This document shows, piece after piece, positions 42,375 through 50,521 of a stretch of 64,000 nt of DNA. The position numbers were made by a program, and so were the translations under genes. Source of the stretch: Streptomyces tirandamycinicus (GTDB taxonomy: Bacteria > Actinomycetota > Actinomycetes > Streptomycetales > Streptomycetaceae); contig NZ_CP029188.1 in NCBI RefSeq assembly GCF_003097515.1, positions 6,554,531 to 6,618,530 of the forward strand, given 5' to 3'. The notes under the pieces are model-generated. The model was not told the DNA's origin. It worked only from the letters and a program-made list of their open reading frames with translations, and made no database searches. Position 1 is the first letter of the stretch, and each line of letters begins with the position of its first letter.

Positions 42375-43910
42375 ATGACGGCAGCCGTGGAGTACGACGT
42401 CGTGGTGCTGGGAGCAGGGCCGACCGGCGAGAACGTGGCGGACCGCACACGGGCCGCCGGACTGAGCACGGCCGTGGTGGAGGGCGAACTCGTCGGCGGA
42501 GAGTGCTCGTACTGGGCGTGCATGCCCAGCAAGGCGCTGCTGCGGCCCGTGATCGCGGGCTCCGACGCGCGCAGGGTGCCGGGCCTCCGCCAGGCGGTAG
42601 GGGGTCCGCTCGGCACGGAGGCCGTTCTCGCCCACCGCGACGAGATGACCTCGCACTGGAAGGACGACGGCCAGGTCTCGTGGCTCGACGGCATCGGCGC
42701 CCGGCTGTACCGCGGGCAGGGCCGGCTGCACGGCCCCCGCAGGGTCGTCGTCGAGGGGCCGGAGGGCGAGCACCATGTGCTGACCGCCCGGCACGCCGTC
42801 GCCGTGTGCACCGGCAGCCGGGCCGCCCTGCCGGATCTGCCGGGTCTCAACGGGGCCAGGGCCTGGACCAGCCGCGAGGCGACCAGCGCGCACGCCGCGC
42901 CGAGGCGGCTGGTCGTGGTGGGCGGGGGAGTCGTCGGTACGGAGATGGCGACCGCCTGGCAGGGGCTCGGCTCGCAGGTGACCCTCCTGGTGCGCGGCCA
43001 GGGGCTGCTCCCGCGCATGGAGCCGTTCGTCGGCGAGCACATCGCGAAGTCGCTGACCGAGGCCGGGGCGACCGTGCGGACCGGTGTGGGTGTGGCCGCT
43101 GTCAACCGGCCCGACCCCGGCGGCCCGGTCACCGTCGTCCTCGACGGAGGCGAGCTGATCGAGGCCGACGAGCTGCTGTTCGCCACGGGCCGTGCCCCGC
43201 GCACCGACGACATCGGGCTGGACACGGTGGGTCTTCAGCCCGGCTCCTGGCTCTCGGTCGACGACAGTTGCCGGGTCGACGGCCACGACTGGCTGTACGG
43301 CGTCGGTGACGTCAACCGCCGTGCCCTCCTCACCCATCAGGGCAAGTACCAGGCCCGTATCGCCGGTGCGGCCATCGTGGCCCGCGCCCGGCACTGCCCG
43401 CTGCTGGAGACCGATCGCTGGGGCGCCCACGCGGCGACGGCCGACCACGACGCCGTGCCGCAGGTCGTGTTCACCGACCCCGAGGCGGCCGCGGTCGGAC
43501 TGTCACTGGCCCAGGCCCGCGCCGCCGGGCACCGGGTCCGCGCGGTCGACAAGGACCTCGCCGCCATCGCGGGCGCGAGCCTGTTCGTCGACGACTACCG
43601 CGGCCGCGCCCGGATGGTCGTGGACCTCGACCGGCAGATCGTCCTCGGGGTCACCTTCGTCGGCCCGGGCGTCAGCGAACTGCTCCACTCGGCCACGATC
43701 GCGGTGGCCGGGGAGGTGCCGATCGACCGGCTGTGGCACGCGGTGCCCTCGTACCCGACGATCAGCGAGGTGTGGCTGCGGCTGCTGGAGGGATACCGCG
43801 ACGGCGCGGACGGTGGCGACGGCACGGACGACGGCGCGGACGGTGGCGACGGCACCGACGGCGACACGGACGGTACCGACGGCCGGGGCGGCCGCGGCCA
43901 GGGCGGCTGA
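42375..43910 (+). CDS. Pyridine nucleotide-disulfide oxidoreductase, class I (FAD)
   Basis: The 511-residue flavoenzyme has FAD motif VVLGAGPTGENVADRTRAAG, redox-active CxxxxC (GGECSYWACMPSKALL, C44 and C49), NAD(P) motif VVVGGGVVGTEMATAWQGLG, the second FAD contact YGVGDVNRRALL and a C-terminal dimerisation domain. The HxxxxE base (typically HPTxxE) appears as HAVPSYPTISEV. Members reduce disulfides of mycothiol, lipoamide or mercuric ion; the substrate cannot be chosen here. The last 35 residues are a low-complexity Asp/Gly/Thr tail from DNA repeats, absent from the family. Divergent from thioredoxin. Confidence 0.86.
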   Translation: MTAAVEYDVVVLGAGPTGENVADRTRAAGLSTAVVEGELVGGECSYWACMPSKALLRPVIAGSDARRVPGLRQAVGGPLGTEAVLAHRDEMTSHWKDDGQVSWLDGIGARLYRGQGRLHGPRRVVVEGPEGEHHVLTARHAVAVCTGSRAALPDLPGLNGARAWTSREATSAHAAPRRLVVVGGGVVGTEMATAWQGLGSQVTLLVRGQGLLPRMEPFVGEHIAKSLTEAGATVRTGVGVAAVNRPDPGGPVTVVLDGGELIEADELLFATGRAPRTDDIGLDTVGLQPGSWLSVDDSCRVDGHDWLYGVGDVNRRALLTHQGKYQARIAGAAIVARARHCPLLETDRWGAHAATADHDAVPQVVFTDPEAAAVGLSLAQARAAGHRVRAVDKDLAAIAGASLFVDDYRGRARMVVDLDRQIVLGVTFVGPGVSELLHSATIAVAGEVPIDRLWHAVPSYPTISEVWLRLLEGYRDGADGGDGTDDGADGGDGTDGDTDGTDGRGGRGQGG

Positions 43911-44073
43911 CCGGCCGCCTGGGGCAAGGGAACGCCGACGGCGACACGGGCCCGCGCGGCCGTCCGCTGCCGGGTACGGACCGCCCCCGGGGACGGTGCG
44001 GGGGAGGTGCCGGCGCCCGGCGCCGCCCGCACCGGGACCCCTCGGATACCCCGGCGCCCGGTCCCAGCCCGCC

Positions 44074-44141
44074 TACCGAACGGAGCCGCGTACCGAACGG
44101 AGCCGCGCACCGAAGGGAGCCGCGTACCGAACGGAGCCCGG
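44074..44141. repeat. 17-bp tandem repeat, four copies
   Basis: Units of TACCGAACGGAGCCGCG type occur at 44074-44090, 44091-44107, 44108-44124 and 44125-44141. They lie between the convergent flavoprotein and TPR genes and end 32 bases from the TPR stop. Confidence 0.92.
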
Positions 44142-44172
44142 GCCTCTGGCGGAATCCGCGGCGGCAGCAGGC

Positions 44173-44523
44173 TCAGCGAGCCTCGGGGAACTCCCCGGAC
44201 ATCGCCGCCGCCAGCCGCAGATGGGGCGCGGCCTCGCCGTCCCTGCCCTGCCGCTGCAGCGTGCGGCCCAGCATCAGGCGGGCGTAGTGCTCGACCGGAT
44301 CGCGTTCCAGCACCGCGCGGAGCTCGGTCTCGGCCTTGCCGAGCCGGGCCGAGTGGTAGTAGGCGCGAGCCAGCAGCAGCCTCGGGGCGACCTGTTCCGG
44401 TGCCTCCGCGACGAGGCCGTCGAGGATCCGCGCGGCCGTCGTGTACTCCTTGGCGTCGAAGAAGAGCCGCGCGCGGTCCCACCGCTCCGCCGGAGTGCCG
44501 AACTCGTAGTAGTGGTCGTTCAC
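44173..44523 (-). CDS. Tetratricopeptide-repeat protein
   Basis: The 116-residue protein contains three TPR-like helix pairs (RARLFFDAKEYTTAARILDG, LLARAYYHSARLGKAETELR, RLMLGRTLQRQGRDGEAAPH). It is a compact scaffold with no membrane segment. The GTG start has GGGAGATC upstream. A GAATGT-TCC-ACATTC dyad lies 86-100 bases upstream. No partner is evident. Confidence 0.8.
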   Translation of the reverse strand: MNDHYYEFGTPAERWDRARLFFDAKEYTTAARILDGLVAEAPEQVAPRLLLARAYYHSARLGKAETELRAVLERDPVEHYARLMLGRTLQRQGRDGEAAPHLRLAAAMSGEFPEAR

Positions 44524-44608
44524 GTGATCTCCCTCTCCGTCGTCCGCGGGTGGCCGGCCGCGGTGCCGCTCCGCCGTCCCGCGTCATCCTCAACCCACGA
44601 GAGTGGTT

Positions 44609-44623
44609 GAATGTTCCACATTC
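44609..44623. promoter_or_regulatory. 6-3-6 palindrome (GAATGT-TCC-ACATTC) upstream of the TPR gene
   Basis: The dyad is perfect and lies in one of the few AT-richer spots of the area, in the expected promoter zone of the minus-strand TPR gene. An operator is likely; the regulator is unknown. Confidence 0.45.
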
Positions 44624-44700
44624 TTGGGGTGGGGCGCGCCGGCACCGCACAGGGTCAGCGCCGCGCCAGGCAGGGCCTGCCTGTGGCGACGGGGCGAACG

Positions 44701-46003
44701 CTTCCTAATGGTGTTGTCAAGCAGCGTTAGTGACTGGTGGTGTCACCTCGTAGCACCGTCGGTCACGGATCAGTGCCCAGATGACGTTGACGCGTCGGCG
44801 GGCCAGGGCCAGCACGGACTGGATGTGTTTCTTGCCCTCGGCGCGTTTGCGGTCGTAGAACTTCCGCGAGTTCGGGTCGTAGCGGACGCTGACGAGCGCG
44901 GAGGTGTAGAAGACGCGCTGGAGTCTTCGGTGATAGGTCATGGGCCGGTGGAGGTTGCCGCTGACCTTGCCCGAGTCGTGAGGCGCGGGGGCAACGCCGG
45001 CGAAGGCCGCCAAGGAGTCAGGGGAGTCGAACTCGTCCAGGCCGCCGCCGATGGCGGCGAGGAACTCGGCGCCGAGGGTCGCGCCGATGCCGGGGACGCT
45101 CAGGAGGATGTCGGCGAGTTCGTGCTCGCGAAACCGGCCCTCGATGAGCTTGTCCAGTTCCGAGATCTGCTCGTTGAGGGTCATCACCTCCCCGGCCAGG
45201 GTGTGGACCAGCTTCGCGATGGTCTTCTCCCCGGGGACGGCGGTGTGCTGGCGTTCGGCGGCCTCCACGGCGGCTTCGGCCAGGGCTCTGGCGTTTCGGA
45301 CCTTGCGGTTGGCCAGCCACGTCGTCAGCCGTGCGGTTCCGGTGCGGCGGATCGCGGCAGGGGTCTGGTAGCCCGTCAGCAGCTTCAACGGGCCCGTGTT
45401 GGTCAGGTCCAGGGCCCGTTCCAGGGCCGGGAACATGCTCAGCAGGGTGCCGCGCAGGCGGTTGACGGAGCGGGTCCGGTCCTCGACCAGGTCAGCTCTG
45501 CGTCCGGTCAGCAGCTTCAGCTCGATCGTGGCTTCGTCGCCTGGGCGGATGGGGCGCAGGTCGCGGCGCATTCTGGCCTGGTCGGCGATGACGTAGGCGT
45601 CGCGGGCGTCGGTCTTGCCCTCGCCGCGGTAGCCGTCGGACGCTCGGTTGACCAGCCTGCCGGACATGTAGAGGATTTCCTGGCCGTGGCTGACCAGCAG
45701 GGCCAGCAGCAGGGCCGGTTCCCCGCCGGTCATGTCGATGGCCCAGGTGACGTGGCGGCCGTCGGCGAGGTCCAGGACGTCTCCGATCAGCTTCAGCAGC
45801 TCGGGCTCGTCGTTGGCCACCCGGCGCGACAGCAGCGTCTTGCCGTCCGTGTCCAGGGCGAGGCCGTGATGGTGGCCCTTGCCGCTGTCGATCCCCACCC
45901 ATATCCGGCTCATCGTGCTCCTGACGTACGTATTCGTTCTGTTCGTGCCACGGACGACCTCGCCGGCATTGCTCTACACAGCGACTTGTTCGCACTTCCT
46001 AAT
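44701..46003 (-). mobile_element. IS110-family insertion sequence
   Basis: The element is defined by one IS110 transposase gene and a 9-bp direct repeat CTTCCTAAT at 44701-44709 and 45995-46003, which I take as the boundaries, about 1.3 kb. IS110 elements lack terminal inverted repeats and insert through a circular form using an RNA guide (bridge RNA) encoded in a noncoding end. Here only about 80-90 bases precede the transposase inside these limits, short for a bridge RNA, so the true right end could lie further right. The insertion does not visibly break a gene. Confidence 0.7.
44717..45913 (-). CDS. IS110 family transposase
   Basis: The 398-residue recombinase has the N-terminal RuvC-like DEDD domain (VGIDSGKGHHHGLAL, Asp9; DMTGGEPALLLALL; KTDARDAYVIADQ) and the C-terminal Tnp_20 domain with SVPGIGATLGAEFLAAIGG and AGVAPAPHDSGKVSG holding the conserved Ser. 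It appears full length and intact. Codon use is less GC-extreme than that of its neighbours, consistent with transfer. The start ATG has AGGAGCACG upstream. Confidence 0.95.
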   Translation of the reverse strand: MSRIWVGIDSGKGHHHGLALDTDGKTLLSRRVANDEPELLKLIGDVLDLADGRHVTWAIDMTGGEPALLLALLVSHGQEILYMSGRLVNRASDGYRGEGKTDARDAYVIADQARMRRDLRPIRPGDEATIELKLLTGRRADLVEDRTRSVNRLRGTLLSMFPALERALDLTNTGPLKLLTGYQTPAAIRRTGTARLTTWLANRKVRNARALAEAAVEAAERQHTAVPGEKTIAKLVHTLAGEVMTLNEQISELDKLIEGRFREHELADILLSVPGIGATLGAEFLAAIGGGLDEFDSPDSLAAFAGVAPAPHDSGKVSGNLHRPMTYHRRLQRVFYTSALVSVRYDPNSRKFYDRKRAEGKKHIQSVLALARRRVNVIWALIRDRRCYEVTPPVTNAA

Positions 46004-46171
46004 CGGCGGCCGAGTCGTCGTGGGGAGCCGGGCGGCCAAGCCTTCAAAGCCACGATCGGCAGCTGCCTGATAGCCACACCCGGCTCCCCTGGGCGTCCTC
46101 ACCCTACGAATGGGAGGAGCAACCCGCTGCCGAAAGGTAGAGCTGCCTGAGGGGGCACTAGGTTGGGCGCC
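46004..46171. other. Right flank of the IS element with an 11-bp inverted repeat
   Basis: GGGGAGCCGGG (46022-46032) is repeated inverted at 46079-46089, giving an 11-bp stem around 46 bases. AGCTGCCTGA occurs twice, at 46061 and 46141. No gene is supported; the pirin promoter lies at its right end. It could also belong to the IS110 noncoding end. Confidence 0.5.
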
Positions 46172-47137
46172 ATGAGCAATCTCGATCGTCAGGCTGCGCT
46201 CTCCGTGTGCGGCGGCAGGGGCTTCGTCGTCGCGGATCCGGTGCGCGAACTCCTCACCCCCCGTCGTGTCCCGCTCGGCGAGTCCACCGAGGTCCGCCGG
46301 CTGCTTCCCAACCTCGGACGCCGGATGGTCGGTGCCTGGTGCTTCGTCGACCACTACGGTCCCGACGACATCGCCGACGAGCCCGGGATGCAGGTCCCGC
46401 CCCACCCGCACATGGGCCTGCAGACCGTGAGCTGGCTGCACGAGGGGGAGGTGCTGCACCGGGACAGCGTCGGCAGCCTCCGGACGATCCGGCCGGGGGA
46501 ACTCGGCCTCATGACCTCGGGGAGGGCGATCAGCCACTCCGAGGAGAGCCCGAAGAGCCATGCCCGGCTGCTGCACGGCGCCCAGTTGTGGGTAGCCCTG
46601 CCCGACGCCCACCGTCACATGGAACCCCACTTCGAGCACCACACGGAGCTTCCGCAGGTCACCGCCCCCGGCCTGACCGCCACCGTCATCCTCGGCGAGC
46701 TCGACGGCGCCCGCTCACCGGGCTCCGTGTACACGCCGATCGTGGGCGCCGACCTCGCGCTGGCCCGCGGCACCGAGACCGCCACCCCGCTCGAACCGGA
46801 CTTCGAGTACGCCGTGCTCTCCATGTCCGGCGAGGCCCGCGTCGACGGCGTTCCCCTGCTCCCCGGCTCGATGCTCTACCTCGGCTGCGGCCGCAGCGAA
46901 CTGCCCCTCCGCGCCGAGTCGGACGCCGCACTGATGCTCCTCGGCGGCGAGCCGTTCGAGGAGGAGCTGATCATGTGGTGGAACTTCATCGGCCGTACGC
47001 ACCAGGAGATCGAGACCGCGCGCCAGGACTGGACGGAGGGCTCCCGCTTCGGCGAGGTCCAGGGCTACGCGGGCGAACGGCTCTCCGCGCCCGACCTTCC
47101 GCCGGTGCCGCTGAAGCCGCGGGGACGGGTGCGCTGA
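46172..47137 (+). CDS. Pirin family protein
   Basis: The 321-residue bicupin has the pirin metal-site motifs: PHPHMGLQTVSWLHEGEVLH (about residues 78-97, His and Glu ligands), SGRAISHSEESP (about 117-128) and GAQLWVALP. Pirins bind iron(II); some have quercetinase activity, others act as redox-dependent transcription or metabolic cofactors. The C-terminal half has the second cupin, with the pirin_C ending MLLGGEPFEEELIMWWNFIG. The ATG at 46172 was taken over a TTG at 46163. It lies beside the IS110 element and has no obvious operon partner. Confidence 0.9.
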   Translation: MSNLDRQAALSVCGGRGFVVADPVRELLTPRRVPLGESTEVRRLLPNLGRRMVGAWCFVDHYGPDDIADEPGMQVPPHPHMGLQTVSWLHEGEVLHRDSVGSLRTIRPGELGLMTSGRAISHSEESPKSHARLLHGAQLWVALPDAHRHMEPHFEHHTELPQVTAPGLTATVILGELDGARSPGSVYTPIVGADLALARGTETATPLEPDFEYAVLSMSGEARVDGVPLLPGSMLYLGCGRSELPLRAESDAALMLLGGEPFEEELIMWWNFIGRTHQEIETARQDWTEGSRFGEVQGYAGERLSAPDLPPVPLKPRGRVR

Positions 47138-47237
47138 CCGGGCGTTCTCCGCCCGCAGCCGACCGTCAGCACACCCGTAAGGGGGTGGCAGCACCTCCTC
47201 CCGCCGGCCTGGTACGGGGACGCCGCCGAGACCGATG

Positions 47238-47251
47238 GGGCTGCTCGGCCC
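47238..47251. promoter_or_regulatory. OsdR/DevR-type box upstream of the first universal stress gene
   Basis: GGGCTGCTCGGCCC fits the local motif GGGCYGnnCGGCCC. It ends 84 bases before the start codon at 47336. A second dyad-like sequence, GGGACC-TTC-GGTACC, follows at 47259-47273. Confidence 0.55.
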
Positions 47252-47335
47252 CGGACCGGGGACCTTCGGTACCTGCCCCCGCGGCCCCACCCGCCACCAC
47301 CCTGGCAGCGCAACCCCGAACAGGAGGTGGACGGC

Positions 47336-48280
47336 ATGTCCCGCAACGTCACCGCGGGTCTCGACGGCGCCGTGACCGACGCGCCCGGCGAGCGGGCCCA
47401 CGCCGGGCCGCTGGTCGTGGGCGTCGACGGTTCCGAGCCGAGCCTGCGCGCCACAGACTGGGCGGCCGACGAGGCCGCCCTGCGCGGGGTGCCGCTGCGG
47501 GTGGTGTACGCCTGTCTCTGGGACCGGTACGAGGGCGCCGCGCTCGCCCTGGACATCGGCGATCCGACCGAACCGCCCCCGCCCCAGGACCTGGTGGGCG
47601 CCGCCGCCGAACGAGCACGCGCCCGGCACCCCGATCTGAGGGTCACGGCCGACGTGGTGTTCGAGGAGCCGGGGTACGCCCTGATCCGCGCGGCCCGGAA
47701 CGCCTCCGCGCTGGTCGTGGGCACCCGCGGCCGCAGCGGCGTCGCCGGGATGCTGCTCGGCTCCGTCAGTCTGACCGTCGCCGCCCACGCCGACTGCCCG
47801 GTGATCGTGCTGCGCGGCAGCCACGACAACCGGGCGACGCCACCGGTCCACGGCCGGGTCGTCGTGGGGGTCGGCGAGGACGCGAAGGAGTCCGCGGCGG
47901 TGCGCTTCGCCGCCGAGGAGGCACGGCGCCGCGGCGTGCCGCTGGAGGCCGTACGGGCATGGCGCTGCCCCGCGCACGAGCCCGGCGGCTACCCCCTGAT
48001 GGTCGGCCGGCCCACCCGTCAGTACGAGGAGAGGGCCGTCGAGGTACTCGAAGCGGCGCTGCAGGACCTCCCGGCGGACGTAGAGGTGCGTCGGCGCACG
48101 GTCGAGGGCCACGCCCGCCGGGCGCTGGTGGACGCCTCGCACAGTGCCGACCTCCTGGTCGTCGGAGCCAGGCGCCGTGAGGGGCACCTCGGGCTCCAGC
48201 TCGGCAGCACCGCCCACGCGGTGCTGCACCACTCGGCCTGCCCGGTCGCGATCGTGCCGCACCGGGCGCACGACGCCTGA
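47336..48280 (+). CDS. Universal stress protein, two UspA domains
   Basis: The 314-residue protein has two UspA domains (about residues 27-160 and 178-312). Domain 1 keeps the ATP-binding G-x2-G-x9-G-S motif (GTRGRSGVAGMLLGSV). Domain 2 is altered (GARRREGHLGLQLGST). AGGAGG lies 8 bases before the ATG. It is the first gene of the island regulated, I infer, by OsdR. Double-domain USPs in mycobacteria and Streptomyces are induced by hypoxia or dormancy and bind ATP; the molecular function is open. Confidence 0.92.
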   Translation: MSRNVTAGLDGAVTDAPGERAHAGPLVVGVDGSEPSLRATDWAADEAALRGVPLRVVYACLWDRYEGAALALDIGDPTEPPPPQDLVGAAAERARARHPDLRVTADVVFEEPGYALIRAARNASALVVGTRGRSGVAGMLLGSVSLTVAAHADCPVIVLRGSHDNRATPPVHGRVVVGVGEDAKESAAVRFAAEEARRRGVPLEAVRAWRCPAHEPGGYPLMVGRPTRQYEERAVEVLEAALQDLPADVEVRRRTVEGHARRALVDASHSADLLVVGARRREGHLGLQLGSTAHAVLHHSACPVAIVPHRAHDA

Positions 48281-48338
48281 TGACCGGCGCCTCGGAGGCT
48301 CGCCGCGTGATCGGGGACATGGGTCCTGTAGCGCCGCT

Positions 48339-48384
48339 GTTCGCCTACGTCGTCACAGCCGCCGTTCGCCTACGTCGTCACAGC
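48339..48384. repeat. 25-bp direct duplication at the 3' end of the CNBD gene
   Basis: GTTCGCCTACGTCGTCACAGC occurs at 48339-48359 and again at 48364-48384. The second copy includes the stop codon of the minus-strand gene. Confidence 0.88.
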
Positions 48385-48845
48385 TGCCGGCTGCCGCTGC
48401 CGTAGGGGGCGTACAGGTCGAGCAGCCGGGTGCGGGTCGCACGCAGCCGGTGGGCGAGGACGCCGCCCACCCACTCGGCGACGCTCACGCCGAGTGCGGG
48501 GTCGTCCTGGCACATCAAGCGGATCGCGACGGCGTCGAACTCGTAGGCCCGCACCGGACTGGTCGCCTCGGCGCCCAGATGCCAGGCGTGTGGCGCGTAC
48601 AACCAGGACCACCCGACGAGTTCGTTGTGCCGAAGGGTCTCGATGACCGCGGCGCGTCGGCCGGGCACACACATGTCCAGGTCGACCGAGCCGGTGCGGA
48701 TGATCCAGAACCGGTCGGCGCGGCCGCCCTCTTCGAAGAGGCGGGTGCCCTGGGGGAAGGACACCTCCCGAGCGGAGCGCATCAGCCGCCCCCTGTACTC
48801 GGCGGGGAGCGCCCGCAGCATGCCGGCCGTGGCGGGAGCGTTCAT
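48378..48845 (-). CDS. Crp-type cyclic-nucleotide-binding-domain protein without DNA-binding domain
   Basis: The 155-residue protein is a single cNMP-binding jelly roll (VSFPQGTRLFEEGGRADRFW, IIRTGSVDLDM, HNELVGWSWLYAP) and ends after the dimerisation helix (ALGVSVAEWVGGVLAHRLRATRTRLLD). No helix-turn-helix follows, so it cannot act as a classical Crp regulator. It may sense a nucleotide and act on partner proteins, and such stand-alone domains sit with stress genes in other actinomycetes. The ATG at 48845 has GGAGGC 7 bases upstream. An OsdR-type box lies 71-84 bases upstream. Confidence 0.82.
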   Translation of the reverse strand: MNAPATAGMLRALPAEYRGRLMRSAREVSFPQGTRLFEEGGRADRFWIIRTGSVDLDMCVPGRRAAVIETLRHNELVGWSWLYAPHAWHLGAEATSPVRAYEFDAVAIRLMCQDDPALGVSVAEWVGGVLAHRLRATRTRLLDLYAPYGSGSRQL

Positions 48846-48915
48846 GGATGTGCCTCCGGTAGGGGCGTACGGACCTGCCATGTCCAGCGTGTTCCCGCTC
48901 CCGGCGTGGGGCCAT

Positions 48916-48929
48916 GGGCCACCCGGCCC
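48916..48929. promoter_or_regulatory. OsdR/DevR-type box upstream of the CNBD gene
   Basis: GGGCCACCCGGCCC (GGGCCGGGTGGCCC on the minus strand) differs from GGGCYGnnCGGCCC at one position and lies 71-84 bases upstream of the start at 48845. Confidence 0.5.
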
Positions 48930-49325
48930 CATGACCGGGCCGCCCGGTACCGCGTCCGGACCCCGCGGCACGCTGCGCCCGCAGGGGCCGGGGAGTTCGA
49001 CGGGATGGGAGCCGGCCCGAAGGAACCCGCTGGAAGGCCGGCAGGGCCCGGGCGGCAGGACGCCCGGGCGCCGCCCCGGGCCTCGCAGCCCTCCGACGGG
49101 TGCGCGTCACGCGTCATGCCGGAGCCGGAGGTGCGAGCGCTCAACGCGCGGTCCCGAAGCCGTGGCGCCGGCAGTGGCGCTGGCCGTGGCGTGGCCGTGG
49201 CATCGGGGGAACCGGATCGGAGCCGGATCGGAACCGATCGGAACCGGATCGCCCGTTCGGCGAGTCGGCGCCCCGCGGTGTGGGACGCGGCGGCGGCCGG
49301 GCCGGTACCCGGCCGCTGCGGGGAA

Positions 49326-49339
49326 GTGCCGGTCGGCCC
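49326..49339. promoter_or_regulatory. OsdR/DevR-type box upstream of the second universal stress gene
   Basis: GTGCCGGTCGGCCC has one mismatch to the local motif and ends 86 bases before the ATG at 49426. Confidence 0.5.
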
Positions 49340-49425
49340 TGGCGGTGGTGCCGTCAGCCTCATGCACACGGCTGGTGGCCGAGGGATTCTTGCGGGTGAG
49401 TCGAGTGGCGCAGGCAGGAGGAACG

Positions 49426-50313
49426 ATGAGCGGTGTGGTGGTAGTCGGTGTGGACGGGTCGGCGTCGAGTCTCGCCGCGGTCGAGGCCGCGGCACGGGAA
49501 GCGCGGCTGCGCGGGGCGGGGTTGCGGGTGGTGCACGCGTTCATCTGGCCCGCGATGCACGTGCCCCTGGGCCCGTCGCCGCTGGGGCCGGCCGAGGGCG
49601 GGCTCCGGAACATGGCCGACCGGTTGGTGGCAGACGCCGTCGAGCGTGCGCGCGCCGTGGAACCCGAGGTCGAGGTCGGCCACGAAGTGGTGACGGGTGA
49701 GCCGCTGACGGTCCTGGAGGCGCAGTCGCGAGCGGCCGAGCTGGTGGTGGTCGGGTCCCGCGGCATGGGCGGGTTCGTCGGGCTGCTGGTCGGGTCGACG
49801 GCCGTACACCTGGCGGCATACGGCCGGTGCCCGGTGCTGGTCGTGCGTGAGCAGCCGAGTGCGGAGGGCCCCATCGTGCTGGGCGTCGACGGCTCGACGG
49901 CGGGCGGGGCGGCGGTGGACTTCGCGTTCGCAGAGGCCGAACTGCGGAAGGCGCCACTGGTGGCGCTGCACGCCTGGACCACCTGGAACGCGCCGATGCC
50001 CGCACCCAAGGACCCGTCGATGCCGTACGCGAGCCCGCCGGGCGCCCTCGCCGGGGAAGAGGAGCGCCTGCTGTCCGAAGCGCTCGCCGGCTGCCAGGAG
50101 CGGTACCCGGGCGTGGTGGTGGAGCACAGGGTGGTGCACGGCGCGACACGGGCGGCGCTGATCGACGCGAGCCGGTCCGCGCAGCTGGTGGTGACCGGCG
50201 CCCGGGGCCGGGGCGGTTTCGCCGGGCTGCTGCTCGGCTCGGTCAGCCAGGCCCTGCTGCACCACGCCCACTGCCCGGTCGTGGTGGTGCGGGGAGCGGA
50301 CGCGCGGCACTGA
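49426..50313 (+). CDS. Universal stress protein, two UspA domains
   Basis: The 295-residue protein has two complete UspA domains, each with an intact ATP-binding motif (GSRGMGGFVGLLVGST at about residues 109-124 and GARGRGGFAGLLLGSV near 255-270). AGGAGG precedes the ATG by 6-7 bases. It is nearly a tandem duplicate of the gene at 50522-51415, with the last 110 bases the most similar. It lies in the proposed OsdR island. Confidence 0.93.
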   Translation: MSGVVVVGVDGSASSLAAVEAAAREARLRGAGLRVVHAFIWPAMHVPLGPSPLGPAEGGLRNMADRLVADAVERARAVEPEVEVGHEVVTGEPLTVLEAQSRAAELVVVGSRGMGGFVGLLVGSTAVHLAAYGRCPVLVVREQPSAEGPIVLGVDGSTAGGAAVDFAFAEAELRKAPLVALHAWTTWNAPMPAPKDPSMPYASPPGALAGEEERLLSEALAGCQERYPGVVVEHRVVHGATRAALIDASRSAQLVVTGARGRGGFAGLLLGSVSQALLHHAHCPVVVVRGADARH

Positions 50314-50406
50314 CCTCGTGCGGTGGGCGGCCCACCGACCTCGTGCGGCAGGCCTCCGGGCGGCGCGGCGGGTGGCCGGGTGTGTAGCACCCGGAGGGAC
50401 CCGACA

Positions 50407-50420
50407 GGGCCGACCGGCCC
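50407..50420. promoter_or_regulatory. OsdR/DevR-type box upstream of the third universal stress gene
   Basis: GGGCCGACCGGCCC is a full match to the local motif and is identical to the box upstream of the split-barrel gene. It ends 101 bases before the GTG at 50522. Confidence 0.65.
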
Positions 50421-50521
50421 CTCGGGACGGACTTGTGGCCCCTGGGCACGCCGAGCCGACCGCACCGAGTCTGGAAGCCGAAGGGCCACGCGTCGGCGAT
50501 GGTCCGGAACGGGAGTGTCCA

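Larger units (their letters stand above)
48846..49425. other. Divergent promoter region of CNBD and second USP gene
   Basis: The 580 bases contain OsdR-type boxes near both ends (48916-48929 and 49326-49339). Repeats of GGATCGGAACC type at about 49205-49250 and GTGGC(C/G) words at 49155-49205 fill the middle. No protein-coding gene is supported despite long shadow frames. Confidence 0.55.

Noticed and set aside
48625..49425. Long upstream extension of the second universal stress gene frame
   Set aside because: The extended frame runs antisense through the CNBD gene and gives low-complexity sequence; the ATG at 49426 has AGGAGG and begins the UspA fold.
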